NCBI GenBank assembly: GCA_903863905.1
Contig: CAIPDT010000116.1
Location: forward strand, 1-34,600
Source: an uncultured Methylococcaceae bacterium
GTDB taxonomy: Bacteria; Pseudomonadota; Gammaproteobacteria; Methylococcales; Methylomonadaceae
DNA: 34,600 bases
Reading direction: 5' to 3'
Shown here: positions 1 to 8,130 of the stretch, piece after piece
Layout: every line of letters starts with the position of its first letter
Numbering within the stretch: position 1 is the first letter of the stretch
Position numbers and translations under genes: made by a program
Notes under the pieces: generated by a model
Databases searched by the model: none
What the model was told of the DNA's origin: nothing
What the model saw: the letters and a program-made list of their open reading frames with translations, nothing else

Positions 1-228
1 CGTCACGGTTCTGCTTGGAAAAAGGTAAAAAGCAATTGCTTCCGTCACGGTTCTGCTTGGAAAAAGGTAAAAAGCAACTGCTTCCGTCACGGTTCTGGTT
101 GGAAAAAGGTAAAAAGCAATTGCTTCCGTCACGGTTCTGGTTGGAAAAAGGTAAAAAGCAGTTACTTCCGTCACGGTTCTGCTTGGAAAAAGGTAAAAAG
201 CAGGTGCTTCCGTCACGGTTTTGGTTGC
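1..228. repeat. 42-bp tandem repeat array, five full copies plus a partial
   Basis: Full copies begin at 1, 43, 85, 127 and 169, with a partial copy from 211. Each unit reads CGTCACGGTT, a CTG(C/G)TTGG segment, AAAAAGGTAAAAAG and a short variable palindrome-like end. Copies 1 and 3 contain the perfect 12-bp palindrome AAGCAATTGCTT; the other copies carry one or two changes there. The period is a multiple of three, so one frame stays open throughout. The array touches the left edge of the window and may continue beyond it. Units abut directly with no spacers, so this is not a CRISPR array. Confidence 0.95.
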
Positions 229-266
229 GGCGGCTTTTAGACTTGAAAACAGTCGGGGGCATTTAG
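3..266 (+). CDS. Repeat-encoded open frame, partial at left edge, doubtful as a gene
   Basis: The frame is open from the window edge to a TAG at 264-266. It encodes a 14-residue repeat (approximately LEKGKKQLLPSRFC or ...W) followed by a short unique tail ending LLDLKTVGGI. No ATG or ribosome binding site is visible; the only internal start would be TTG at 15. The repeat protein is very basic and has no recognisable domain. Because the period is 42 bp, any multiple-of-three minisatellite would give such an open frame, so this may be an accident of the repeat. It could be real only if a proper start lies to the left of the window. Confidence 0.2.
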   Translation, partial: SRFCLEKGKKQLLPSRFCLEKGKKQLLPSRFWLEKGKKQLLPSRFWLEKGKKQLLPSRFCLEKGKKQVLPSRFWLRRLLDLKTVGGI

Positions 267-359
267 AAATGTAAGGTGTGTTAGAGCATTTAAAATATAC
301 TTGGGGGCGGTGCGGAGGTCACTTTAAAGCTAAAGGCGTTTACGCAGTTAAGTTAGCGT

Positions 360-788
360 TTACTTCAAATCTTGTATATGAATCAACGTGGCTTTTAAAG
401 ACGCTAACACGTCCATGAATAAGAAAATCATGGAGCTAAAAATAAACAGTACGCTTAGGATGATAAAGACCAGTAATATTTCATCGGTGGGATAACCCAT
501 AAATCTAATTAAGATAGAGCATAATAAAAACAAGCCACTGGATAGACCACTGCACAGCAAGAGCCCAAAACTCCATTTAAGTAAATGACATCGGTGCACC
601 ATAAACTCAAGTTCTTTAGTGAGTTTTACCGGGCTATCATTGTTTTTAATCTCGTCATACAGATCCCTAACTCGACCTATCGAATGCGTATACCGAGTGT
701 TTAGCGTTAACGCAAACAGCCCAATACTTGAAAATAAAACTAAAGAGCCAGTCACTAAACCGACAATATCATCCAATTGATTAACCAT
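360..788 (-). CDS. DUF2721 family membrane protein
   Basis: This 142-residue protein is a small integral inner-membrane protein of unknown function. Three hydrophobic segments are visible at about residues 9-29, 72-96 and 104-126. Between the first and second lies the basic motif NTRYTHSIGRVRDLYDEI, which matches the DUF2721 pattern of an Arg-rich loop after the first helix. Its length is normal for that family. The start ATG is at 786-788, and no strong Shine-Dalgarno sequence precedes it. It stands alone, reading toward the repeat array, with a long non-coding gap behind it. The family call rests on topology and the loop motif; no function can be inferred. Confidence 0.6.
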   Translation of the reverse strand: MVNQLDDIVGLVTGSLVLFSSIGLFALTLNTRYTHSIGRVRDLYDEIKNNDSPVKLTKELEFMVHRCHLLKWSFGLLLCSGLSSGLFLLCSILIRFMGYPTDEILLVFIILSVLFIFSSMIFLFMDVLASLKATLIHIQDLK

Positions 789-1357
789 GTGTGTGTGTTT
801 TTGTGTTTAAAGGGTTAAGTTAAAGTGAGTATAGAAACCTGCCTGAATGGCGGTGTTGAAGAATAATGGCAGCGAAGTATAACCGAACGGCAAACGATAC
901 CACCACCTTATTCTCTGAAGATTATTTACCGGCTTTTCCCTCTAACGCGATAAGACGCAATAAGATCAACGGGGTTGCAAACTGGTCGTCGATAACTTAA
1001 CTGCTATACTAATGATGATATAAATTAAGCTACTGACTTTTAAGTGTGGACTAACCGCCTTTAATTTTGTTATGATCTAGCCCATGCCCAGCTTCGATAA
1101 AAAAGGTTTCTAAGAGATGGCAGATATTCTTACTGGCCTTTCTCTTTAATCTGATATTGATAATTCACTCTTTAAAATATTCGAAGATTACGTATTCTAT
1201 TAGAATAACACCATCAATCCCCTCGTATTATCGTAACCGTTATACCAGTCAAAGAACTTATTAATCGATTCTTAAGCTTAAGCTTAGACGATTACATTTA
1301 AATTTGGAGGTTAGGACTTTATAACTTCCATGAGACACTTATAGGAGTTATATAGTT
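789..1357. other. 569-bp AT-rich intergenic region
   Basis: This gap separates the divergent DUF2721 gene and the large membrane-protein gene. It holds a 14-bp perfect palindrome TAAGCTTAAGCTTA at 1273-1286 and a short open frame at 866-1000. A good ribosome binding site (AGGAG, 1343-1347) serves the gene at 1358. The promoters of both genes should lie here, but I cannot pick a convincing -35/-10 pair. No tRNA-like or terminator-like structure was seen. Confidence 0.6.
866..1000 (+). CDS. Possible 44-codon ORF or gene remnant
   Basis: An ATG at 866 opens a frame of 44 codons ending with TAA at 998-1000. The product begins MAAKYNRTANDTTTLF and ends NGVANWSSIT; it is soluble, has no motif I recognise, and is more GC-rich than the surrounding gap. 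No clear Shine-Dalgarno sequence precedes it. It could be the leftover end of a decayed gene such as a transposase, but that is a guess. Listed because it is the only coding-like island in this gap. Confidence 0.15.
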   Translation: MAAKYNRTANDTTTLFSEDYLPAFPSNAIRRNKINGVANWSSIT

Positions 1358-4300
1358 ATGGCGGATGAAAAAAAACCCGAAAGCAGCGGCTTAACTAGCG
1401 CGGTATCTATAACGGCTGTATTAGCCCTGCTGGCTAACTTTTTTATACCCAATCAATTTCCTTTTCTTGATGATCGTCCACCAGGCGCCTCTTTATTACC
1501 TCAACAATACGAAGCCGCACAAAATATTAATACACGCCTCTGGCAAGATCCCTTCCATGGTCTAACTGCGGATGAAACAGAAACCGGCGACTCACAACTG
1601 CAGATTTATAAAGATAATCCCATCGCTGAGACAGATCAAGTGACTGTCATCGCTGTCACCTTACCGGGCAGTCCTTATCAAGAAACGATTGAAAGTAGAA
1701 TGCGCTGGCGGTATGCAATACTTTCGGCTTTGGCTAATCAGCAATATAAACCTATGGACGAGGAACATATCGGTTACTTTCAAGCATCAATACCTATCAA
1801 ACAAGAGCCAGATAAATCTAAGCCTACGACAAAAGTTGCTTTTGAGTGGTGGTCACAAGATAGGGATAAAAATAAGGGTGAGGATAAGGACAAAAAAATA
1901 TTACTCTTATGGATTAATGAATCTAGTCTTCATAAAAACCCCGCAGCTACGTTAAAAGACATACTGTGTCAAACGTCTCAGGCTAATATTATAATCAATA
2001 CGTCACTCAACGCCCCTTTTACGACTGCATCGTTAGATTCAAACGCATCAGCATTTACGTTGAAAGTGGTTTCAAATAACAATGAAAGTGTCTTAAAGGA
2101 CAGTAATACTAACCCCTTCACCTGTTATCGAACTGAGACCTCCGGCGCCGTCTTTAATTATGCAGTGCTAGGCCCAAACTCCTCAACATTGCTAGAAGAT
2201 ATGCTTAAAGAGGTTAAAAATAATAATTCTTTGGGTGTAATCCATGATAAACCTATTACCTATTATTCCGCTGCAGCAACTGCTTCAGATGAGAGTTTAT
2301 TGCCCAAGAATCTATCTAAAGAAGAGGTGAAGCATAAAACCGTTCAAACCTATTTACAGCCATCTGATTCAAATAAGACTAAGGATGCAATAACACTTTA
2401 TCGAACGACGTCTACCGATGCAAAAATGATGCAGGCAATGGCAGATGAACTGCCCTTGCATCAAATTCAGAAAACAGACACTATCGTTGTCTTATCTGAA
2501 TGGGATACTTTTTATGGTCGCTCAATCGCAGAAGCCTTTAAATCGGCTTGGGCAAATAAGCAGAACATCCAAGACACTGATCAATTAGTCAAACAATTTA
2601 GCTACATGCGAGGCTTAGATGGTAAATTGCCAGATACCAAAGAGAAAGAAACTAATTCCACCGATAAGAAAACAGAGACCAAAGAGCCCGATAAATCTGA
2701 GGCCAAGAACCGTATTGAACTCTCTGAAGGGCAATCCCAGAAAGATTATTTACGGCGTCTATCAGCTCAGATCCGTGATCTCGACAAAACGCTTATAAAC
2801 CAAGGTGACTCAAAAGGAATTACCGTAATTGGTGTATTAGGGTCTGATGTTCGAGACAAATTTATGATTTTAGAAGCATTGCGCGTGTATTTTCCACACA
2901 AACTATTTTTTACAACGGATCTAGATGCCGCCTACTACCATAATAGCAAATGGCCTCAAACACACAATCTATTAGTCGCTTCAGCCTTTGATCTTAAACT
3001 GCGCCCAGAATTACAACGCAGCATTCCCCCTTTTCGAGATAGTTACCAAACCGCATTTTTTTTGGCAACACAGATGTTGGTTAACAACATAACCATCAAT
3101 AATGATGAACAGTTAGTGCCTGAACCTATAGTGCCCAACCAGATTGAGGAGAAAAAAACCTCAATCAAGACGCCTTCTCCTCTCTTATTTGAAATTGGAC
3201 ATAATAGCCCGATACTTTTAAGAACAAATAAGGACACCAGTGAAACTGTTCTTTTTAATCCAAAATGTACTTGGAAGGAAGTTAATGGGGAATGTAAAAA
3301 TACCGTTCACCCCCCCTTCGTTAATTCCCTAAGCATCTTCACGACTAAAAATACCCCTCTAATGCTACTTTCACTACCCCTAGGTGTAGTCTTTTTATGC
3401 TTTATTAGTTCATGGTTTAGGCAGGGGCTAAAGTCAACGTATTCTTTTTGTATAGACAGACCCTGGTTCACTGTAGTCACTCTTATAGTCAGTGTTTTTA
3501 TCTGTTGGGAGGCATGGAAATATATGACTCAAATCTCACTAGAACCTTTTTATTGGTTAGAGGGGGTTAGTATCTGGCCCAGTCAATTACTGCGAGTATT
3601 AGTGGTCTTTTTTACAGGAGGTTTTTTTTATTGGGGGCATAATCACATCAAGAAAGAGTATGAAAAAGATCCTCTGATAGCAATCTTGACATCTTACATC
3701 AACTCTACACATCTGCAATTAACGAGTATATTGTTGATAGGTGATGAAAAATCGGTCAGCGCTTCCAATAATAGGTCGAAAAATTCACTGATATTGATTG
3801 TCACACCCTCTCGTAAATCCCCCCCAATGAGTTTCTATGATGTTCTTTTTATAGGTAATTGGAAAACAGATGACAAGTCGAAAGTGATCCCTGGTGCAAT
3901 ATGGGACAAGTATACTGAATCCTTGGGTTGGGATAAGCCAGCAACATCTAGCCAGTGGTTTTGGCGGATAATAATTATTGTCATGGTATTTATTTTTACT
4001 GCGGGGTTAGTCATACTGCTAACCGGTATACCGAATATTCCAACTCGTGATAATGATGCCTACAATCTGAATATTCTCATCATTGTTATAGGAATTCTTT
4101 CTACTTTATTTCTCACTATCTGGGTGGTTGAAAATGCCCGCTTATGTCACCTCCTCATTGATCATTTATCGGCCAATCCGAGCCAATGGCATAATAAGGC
4201 CTTAAATTGGGCTAGGAGAGAAAAAAAGGTGTCTGATCTCTGTGCCAATGAATGGCTGGATATTTATTTAGTCACTCAATTAACAAAAATTATGCAACCC

Positions 4301-4699
4301 TTAATATGGGGGCCTATCGTATGCATTGCACTGATGATATTGGCACGGAGTCCGATGACCGACGACTGGGACTTACCCTTGGGACTGGACATTATATTTA
4401 TCTTTATGTTGTCTTACGCAATTTCTGCGGAAATCTTTTTACAACGTGGCGCTCAACACGCTCGAAAAAAAGCAATCAATCAATTGACCGAAAAAATCAG
4501 TCATAAACGTAATGACGGAAAAGTAAATGAATGGGTCATTAAACTTATGGAGGTCGAAATTGAACGAATTAAATATTTACGTGAAGGCGCGTTCCAACCT
4601 TGGTATCAATGGCCTTTATTTCAATCACTTGGCGGCTTAAGTACGTTATGGTTAGCGTTACAATACGTCGCCGTCACATTAAATACCGGTAGTCTTTGA
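1358..4699 (+). CDS. Large multi-pass membrane protein of unknown function (1113 aa)
   Basis: I do not recognise this family by name. There is an N-terminal membrane anchor (about residues 14-31), then roughly 630 mostly hydrophilic residues, then about eight C-terminal membrane helices (near 664-684, 703-720, 742-760, 868-891, 903-923, 972-996, 1008-1026, 1086-1108). A soluble insert lies at 765-865 and a charged stretch at 1030-1080. The long soluble part looks like two alpha/beta units: VTVIAVTLPGSPYQ with LLLWINES in the first, and TIVVLSEWDTFYGR and GITVIGVLGSDVRDKF in the second. These are separated by a Lys/Glu/Thr/Asp-rich linker (about 425-455). AGGAG lies 10 nt before the ATG and an intrinsic terminator follows, so it is probably monocistronic. 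A sensory or scaffold role in the envelope is possible but not shown. Confidence 0.75.
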   Translation: MADEKKPESSGLTSAVSITAVLALLANFFIPNQFPFLDDRPPGASLLPQQYEAAQNINTRLWQDPFHGLTADETETGDSQLQIYKDNPIAETDQVTVIAVTLPGSPYQETIESRMRWRYAILSALANQQYKPMDEEHIGYFQASIPIKQEPDKSKPTTKVAFEWWSQDRDKNKGEDKDKKILLLWINESSLHKNPAATLKDILCQTSQANIIINTSLNAPFTTASLDSNASAFTLKVVSNNNESVLKDSNTNPFTCYRTETSGAVFNYAVLGPNSSTLLEDMLKEVKNNNSLGVIHDKPITYYSAAATASDESLLPKNLSKEEVKHKTVQTYLQPSDSNKTKDAITLYRTTSTDAKMMQAMADELPLHQIQKTDTIVVLSEWDTFYGRSIAEAFKSAWANKQNIQDTDQLVKQFSYMRGLDGKLPDTKEKETNSTDKKTETKEPDKSEAKNRIELSEGQSQKDYLRRLSAQIRDLDKTLINQGDSKGITVIGVLGSDVRDKFMILEALRVYFPHKLFFTTDLDAAYYHNSKWPQTHNLLVASAFDLKLRPELQRSIPPFRDSYQTAFFLATQMLVNNITINNDEQLVPEPIVPNQIEEKKTSIKTPSPLLFEIGHNSPILLRTNKDTSETVLFNPKCTWKEVNGECKNTVHPPFVNSLSIFTTKNTPLMLLSLPLGVVFLCFISSWFRQGLKSTYSFCIDRPWFTVVTLIVSVFICWEAWKYMTQISLEPFYWLEGVSIWPSQLLRVLVVFFTGGFFYWGHNHIKKEYEKDPLIAILTSYINSTHLQLTSILLIGDEKSVSASNNRSKNSLILIVTPSRKSPPMSFYDVLFIGNWKTDDKSKVIPGAIWDKYTESLGWDKPATSSQWFWRIIIIVMVFIFTAGLVILLTGIPNIPTRDNDAYNLNILIIVIGILSTLFLTIWVVENARLCHLLIDHLSANPSQWHNKALNWARREKKVSDLCANEWLDIYLVTQLTKIMQPLIWGPIVCIALMILARSPMTDDWDLPLGLDIIFIFMLSYAISAEIFLQRGAQHARKKAINQLTEKISHKRNDGKVNEWVIKLMEVEIERIKYLREGAFQPWYQWPLFQSLGGLSTLWLALQYVAVTLNTGSL

Positions 4700-4736
4700 G
4701 GACACGAAGCATCAACATACTGATGTTTCTCATACG

Positions 4737-4761
4737 AAGGGGCGATTTCATTCGCCCTTTT
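4737..4761 (+). terminator. Rho-independent terminator after the 1113-aa gene
   Basis: The stem AAGGGGCGA (4737-4745) pairs with TCGCCCTTT (4752-4760) across a 6-nt loop, with one G-T pair, and the right arm runs into TTTT. It lies 38 bp past the stop codon at 4699. The remaining 240 bp up to the response-regulator gene contain nothing I can name. Confidence 0.8.
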
Positions 4762-5000
4762 ACCCTACTCCTTGAACAATCCGTACATAGCGCTCTAAAG
4801 TAGCGTGGCATACGTTAAGGTGCATTTTAATTACCCCCCCTTAAAAGGATTTGACTGCCCACTTAGACCATGCTAGCTTATTTGAAACAGAACACACTTT
4901 GATCAGCGCCAGCAACAGATCGCCGGCTTTCTGAATAATGGGCAACTTTTATTCAAGCCGTTGCCTTCCCACACCCACAATTGATTAACTAAATCAACTT

Positions 5001-5708
5001 ATGAGAACCTCGCCTAATATCAATCACGCCAGAGTGCTTCTTGTTGAAGACCACAAAAACCTTGCCTTGGCGGTTGGAACGTATCTTGAAAGTAGTGGCT
5101 TCAGCATGGATTATGCGTATGACGGTCTCTCGGGTCTACACTTGGCCACTACTCAACGGTATGAGGCTATTATTCTGGATGTCATGCTTCCCGGTATTGA
5201 CGGCTTCGAAATATGCCGCCGCTTACGGACGGATTTACATTTGTCCACACCGATACTGATGCTGACCGCACGCGATCAACTCCAAGATAAATTAAACGGC
5301 TTTAAACAGGGTGCTGATGACTATCTTTTAAAACCCTTTGATATGCTCGAATTAGAGGCACGGATAATGGCGCTTATCCGTCGTGAACGCGGCGAACTGG
5401 ATGGTTCCGTTTACACCATACATGATTTAAGTCTTAATAATCGAACCATGCAGGTGATGCGTCAAAATCAGGCCATTCATTTATCGCCAACCTGTCTTAG
5501 AATTTTACGAATTCTGATGCGTGAATCACCCGCACTGGTCACGCGCGAACAACTCGAATATGAACTTTGGGGAGAATTATCACCGGATAGCGATACCTTA
5601 CGAAGCCATTTATATAAATTACGTAAGGCGATCGATAAGCCGTTTGATCAACCTTTGTTAGAGACACAGCAAGGCCTTGGATTTCGAATCGTGGCACCCG
5701 AGCAGTGA
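5001..5708 (+). CDS. Two-component response regulator, OmpR/PhoB type
   Basis: This 235-residue transcription factor is controlled by phosphorylation. The receiver domain (about 10-127) has the acidic pair E16-D17, the phospho-acceptor D60 in LDVMLPGIDGFE, T89 and K111 in the LLKPF motif. A winged-helix DNA-binding domain occupies about 138-233, with LRSHLYKLRKAID as the recognition-helix region. Its length is normal for the family. It converges on the histidine kinase gene at 5786-7114, its most likely partner, although the pair is not in the usual single operon. The kinase lies behind a set of lipid-modifying genes, so the regulon may concern the membrane; that is inference. No clear ribosome binding site precedes the ATG. 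Confidence 0.92.
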   Translation: MRTSPNINHARVLLVEDHKNLALAVGTYLESSGFSMDYAYDGLSGLHLATTQRYEAIILDVMLPGIDGFEICRRLRTDLHLSTPILMLTARDQLQDKLNGFKQGADDYLLKPFDMLELEARIMALIRRERGELDGSVYTIHDLSLNNRTMQVMRQNQAIHLSPTCLRILRILMRESPALVTREQLEYELWGELSPDSDTLRSHLYKLRKAIDKPFDQPLLETQQGLGFRIVAPEQ

Positions 5709-5717
5709 TAAAACGAC

Positions 5718-5759
5718 AGCGATTTATTAAACTTTAAGCGATTTATTAGACCTTAAAGT
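5718..5759. repeat. 19-bp direct duplication plus small inverted repeat between convergent genes
   Basis: The unit AGCGATTTATTA and the seven following bases occur twice in tandem (from 5718 and from 5737), differing at 2 of 19 positions. Overlapping this, ACTTTAAG (5731-5738) and CTTAAAGT (5752-5759) form a perfect 8-bp inverted repeat. It sits between the convergent regulator and kinase genes and could act as a weak two-way terminator, but the stem is AT-rich and lacks a long T-run. Confidence 0.5.
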
Positions 5760-5785
5760 CTTAACATCACCTCTCGACTGTGCTA

Positions 5786-7114
5786 CTAGTTAGTGTTAAT
5801 TTTACCCCCTAGTCTACGAGCCTTAGGGAAGACGACCGTCATCCGGGTACCTTCACCTTGCTTACTGCGTATTTTTATCTTCCAGCCATATCGATTACAT
5901 AATTGCGTGACAATAGTCAGTCCCAAACCATGCCCCGTACCGTCAGCATGAGCTCGATAAAAAGGTTCAAATACGTGCTCTAACTGTTGTTGAGTCATCC
6001 CGATTCCGGTATCCGAAATGCTAACCTGCTTGTCGTCAATGGTGATGGAAATAACACCTTCAGAGGTATAAATAAAGGCATTACGGAGTAAGTTAAAAAA
6101 CAAAATAGCCAGTACTTTTTCTGCGGCGGGTATTAATAACAAACAGTTTTGCTGTAGAGTCACGCTAATTTTATCATGGCCCATTGTTTGATTAATTTGC
6201 TCCATCAACATCATTAACAAGTCATTGATTAAGACATCCTCCTCCGGTAAGGGCGAGGACTCTTCCCGCGCTAAGAGCAACAGCGTCTCTATCAAACTCT
6301 CCATATCGCGCAAAGTATGATCAATTCTTGCTATAGACTGGTTTTCATTAGGCTGAAAGTCCTTCCGTTTTTGGAGTAATGCCAACGAACTTTTGATGAC
6401 AGCCAACGGTGTTCTCAACTCATGACTGGCATCACGCGTAAAATTCTTTTCACGCTGGATAAATTGTTCTAATCGTTCGGCAAAATGATCAAGCGCATCG
6501 ATCAGTTTAATAACATCCGTATCGGAGGTGCGTTTTAATTCATTCAAATCGAGCTGGGCTAGACTCTGTCTGCGAAAATCAAATTGCTCAACAATATAGG
6601 CCAGTTTTATCACTGGGGAAATGGCCTTTCTAGATTGCCGATACGATAACCAGGCAAAAAGATAGATCAAAAGCAATACCAGACTCAGGGGAACCACACC
6701 AAAATAAAAGGCTAAATTGGCGACCTGTTCTTCATCAAACACAAGGTACAAACGGGCGTTACCCTGATCTTCGATATAAACGATCGGTTTTCGCCCGTTA
6801 AAATCTGCACGAAAATACCCCGGTACTTTCTGTTGTAAGGGTTGAGGGATATTAGCAAAGTGATTGCCCACCGCAAGATAGCCCTTAAGATTTAAAGTGT
6901 CCGGGGTAGGAAAATTTGGATCTTGTTGATACCGCGCCCAAAAGTGATCGGCTTCACCCACGAGTGCCTGACGCACCAGTACCTTTTCGACAATTTTTTC
7001 TGCAGAAAAAACCCCTAACAAGGTTGCCAAACTAATCAACAAAATCTGGACTACGAAGACCTTGACGAGTTTGTTATGTAAGCCTTGTTTTTTCATTGTT
7101 TTGTTGTTCCACAT
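5786..7114 (-). CDS. Sensor histidine kinase
   Basis: This inner-membrane kinase is the likely partner of the regulator at 5001-5708. Numbered from an upstream in-frame TTG at 7123, membrane segments lie at about 21-40 and 137-160, enclosing a periplasmic sensing region of about 95 residues. The dimerisation/phospho-acceptor helix has HELRTPL with H234; the ATPase domain shows the N-box NLLRNAF (344-350), DTGIGM (371-376) and GHGLGL (397-402). A linker at 161-215 is the HAMP position. I chose the ATG three codons in (7114) because AGAGGA lies 11 nt upstream; ATG MKKQGLHNK six codons later is also possible. The gene is the last of a minus-strand series of lipid genes and may be co-transcribed with them. 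Confidence 0.92.
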   Translation of the reverse strand: MWNNKTMKKQGLHNKLVKVFVVQILLISLATLLGVFSAEKIVEKVLVRQALVGEADHFWARYQQDPNFPTPDTLNLKGYLAVGNHFANIPQPLQQKVPGYFRADFNGRKPIVYIEDQGNARLYLVFDEEQVANLAFYFGVVPLSLVLLLIYLFAWLSYRQSRKAISPVIKLAYIVEQFDFRRQSLAQLDLNELKRTSDTDVIKLIDALDHFAERLEQFIQREKNFTRDASHELRTPLAVIKSSLALLQKRKDFQPNENQSIARIDHTLRDMESLIETLLLLAREESSPLPEEDVLINDLLMMLMEQINQTMGHDKISVTLQQNCLLLIPAAEKVLAILFFNLLRNAFIYTSEGVISITIDDKQVSISDTGIGMTQQQLEHVFEPFYRAHADGTGHGLGLTIVTQLCNRYGWKIKIRSKQGEGTRMTVVFPKARRLGGKINTN

Positions 7115-7223
7115 CGGTGGCAAATTCCTCTTTCAGTCGCTGCTTCAATAATTTCCATATACCAAATCGAAGACTACTGTCTATCAACACGCGCTTTTCT
7201 GCCAGTGTTATCACACGCATCAT
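7074..7223 (-). CDS. Candidate 49-aa small protein overlapping the kinase start
   Basis: Two ATG codons in a row (7221-7223 and 7218-7220) open a 49-codon frame that starts 11 bp after the DUF1295 stop and ends at 7074, inside the kinase gene, overlapping it by about 40 nt. The product (MMRVITLAEKRVLIDSSLRF..., ending EQQNNEKTRLT) is charged, amphipathic, and has no membrane helix or motif I know. Its position would allow translational coupling to the kinase. The ribosome binding site (AAGAAAAGAA) is weak. It may be a real leader-type small protein or chance; conservation would decide. Confidence 0.3.
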   Translation of the reverse strand: MMRVITLAEKRVLIDSSLRFGIWKLLKQRLKEEFATDVEQQNNEKTRLT

Positions 7224-7234
7224 TGATTCTTTTC

Positions 7235-8011
7235 TTAGTCGGACTTAGATTTTGGCCACCATAGAATAAACTTTGAGGTTGTCTGTTGATATTTTCGGTA
7301 ATCTTCCCCTCGACTACGCAAGGCCTGCTGTTCTGTGAAGGGGATACCGGTCAAAAAATATAAAAAACAAAACATGACTATCGGGGCCAACCATAATTCA
7401 TATTGATAAGAGCTTCCCCAGCCCAATAAGGGATAGGCAAACCAGTGCAACCATTCAAAATAATAGTTAGGATGTCGGGAATAACGCCACCAACCCTGAC
7501 GGCAAGTTACACCGTGATGTTCAGGATTGCTTTTGAATGTGGCTAATTGCTGGTCGGCGGTTGTTTCACCGTATAAAGATAAAGCGGCCAGTATTAAGGC
7601 GGCCGCCACTAAAGCAGGCTGTGGTTGCATGTTTTGGGCAACCACCCAGAACGGTAGCGATAATAAAACAATAAACCCGGCCTGTAATATAAAGAACAAT
7701 AGAAAACCAAGCGTGGCATGCTCTTTCATCGATCTACGCATGGCTTGATATCGACCATCTTCAGATTCTGCCAACACGCGTCGTTGTAAATAAATACCTA
7801 AGCGCATAAACCAGCTAAAGGTCAGTACGCCTAAACTTAATTTTATAAGCAACGGCCCCGCACCGGTGAAAGCATAGAACACCCCAGCAAACATCATCCC
7901 ATAAGCCCAAACCACATCCACAATCCCGGCATTGACATGATTCTTTTGCCAGTTCCAAGCCAGTAGCATTGCGGCAATACTTAAGGTAACTACGGTCATC
8001 AAACTACTCAT
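7235..8011 (-). CDS. DUF1295 family membrane protein, steroid-reductase-like
   Basis: This 258-residue protein has at least six hydrophobic segments. Its C-terminal part carries SRHPNYYFEWLHWFAYPL, the signature shared by DUF1295, steroid 5-alpha-reductase and isoprenylcysteine methyltransferase-type enzymes; in that superfamily the region binds the nucleotide cofactor. It probably acts on a lipid substrate in the inner membrane. AGGAG stands 8-12 nt before the ATG. It follows the Cfa-like gene, separated by about 100 bp that hold a short frame, and DUF1295 genes recur beside cfa, DUF1365 and FAD-oxidase genes in other proteobacteria. The family call is strong; the reaction is unknown. Confidence 0.85.
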   Translation of the reverse strand: MSSLMTVVTLSIAAMLLAWNWQKNHVNAGIVDVVWAYGMMFAGVFYAFTGAGPLLIKLSLGVLTFSWFMRLGIYLQRRVLAESEDGRYQAMRRSMKEHATLGFLLFFILQAGFIVLLSLPFWVVAQNMQPQPALVAAALILAALSLYGETTADQQLATFKSNPEHHGVTCRQGWWRYSRHPNYYFEWLHWFAYPLLGWGSSYQYELWLAPIVMFCFLYFLTGIPFTEQQALRSRGEDYRKYQQTTSKFILWWPKSKSD

Positions 8012-8028
8012 GCACTTGCTCCTCTTAT

Positions 8029-8130
8029 TTAAGCTGTTTTAAATGGCTTGCCAAAGCGGTGCCGGAGCCACACTAATAACGGTACCAAACCCTGGCGCCA
8101 AACCCTCTTGATCCAGTGCTTAGACTTCAT
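8029..8130 (-). CDS. Candidate 33-aa basic peptide between cfa-like and DUF1295 genes
   Basis: An ATG at 8128-8130 overlaps the end of the Cfa-like gene by 11 nt and opens a 33-codon frame ending at 8029, just before the DUF1295 ribosome binding site. The product begins MKSKHWIKRVWRQGLVPLL and is strongly basic and Trp-rich, like a membrane-surface amphipathic helix. It has no ribosome binding site of its own, so it would need coupling to the upstream gene. It fills nearly the whole gap. It could be real, a remnant of a lost gene, or chance. Confidence 0.22.
   Translation of the reverse strand: MKSKHWIKRVWRQGLVPLLVWLRHRFGKPFKTA

Noticed and set aside
1-228. Possible CRISPR array
   Set aside because: The 42-bp units are contiguous with no spacers and vary among themselves in a way not seen in CRISPR repeats.
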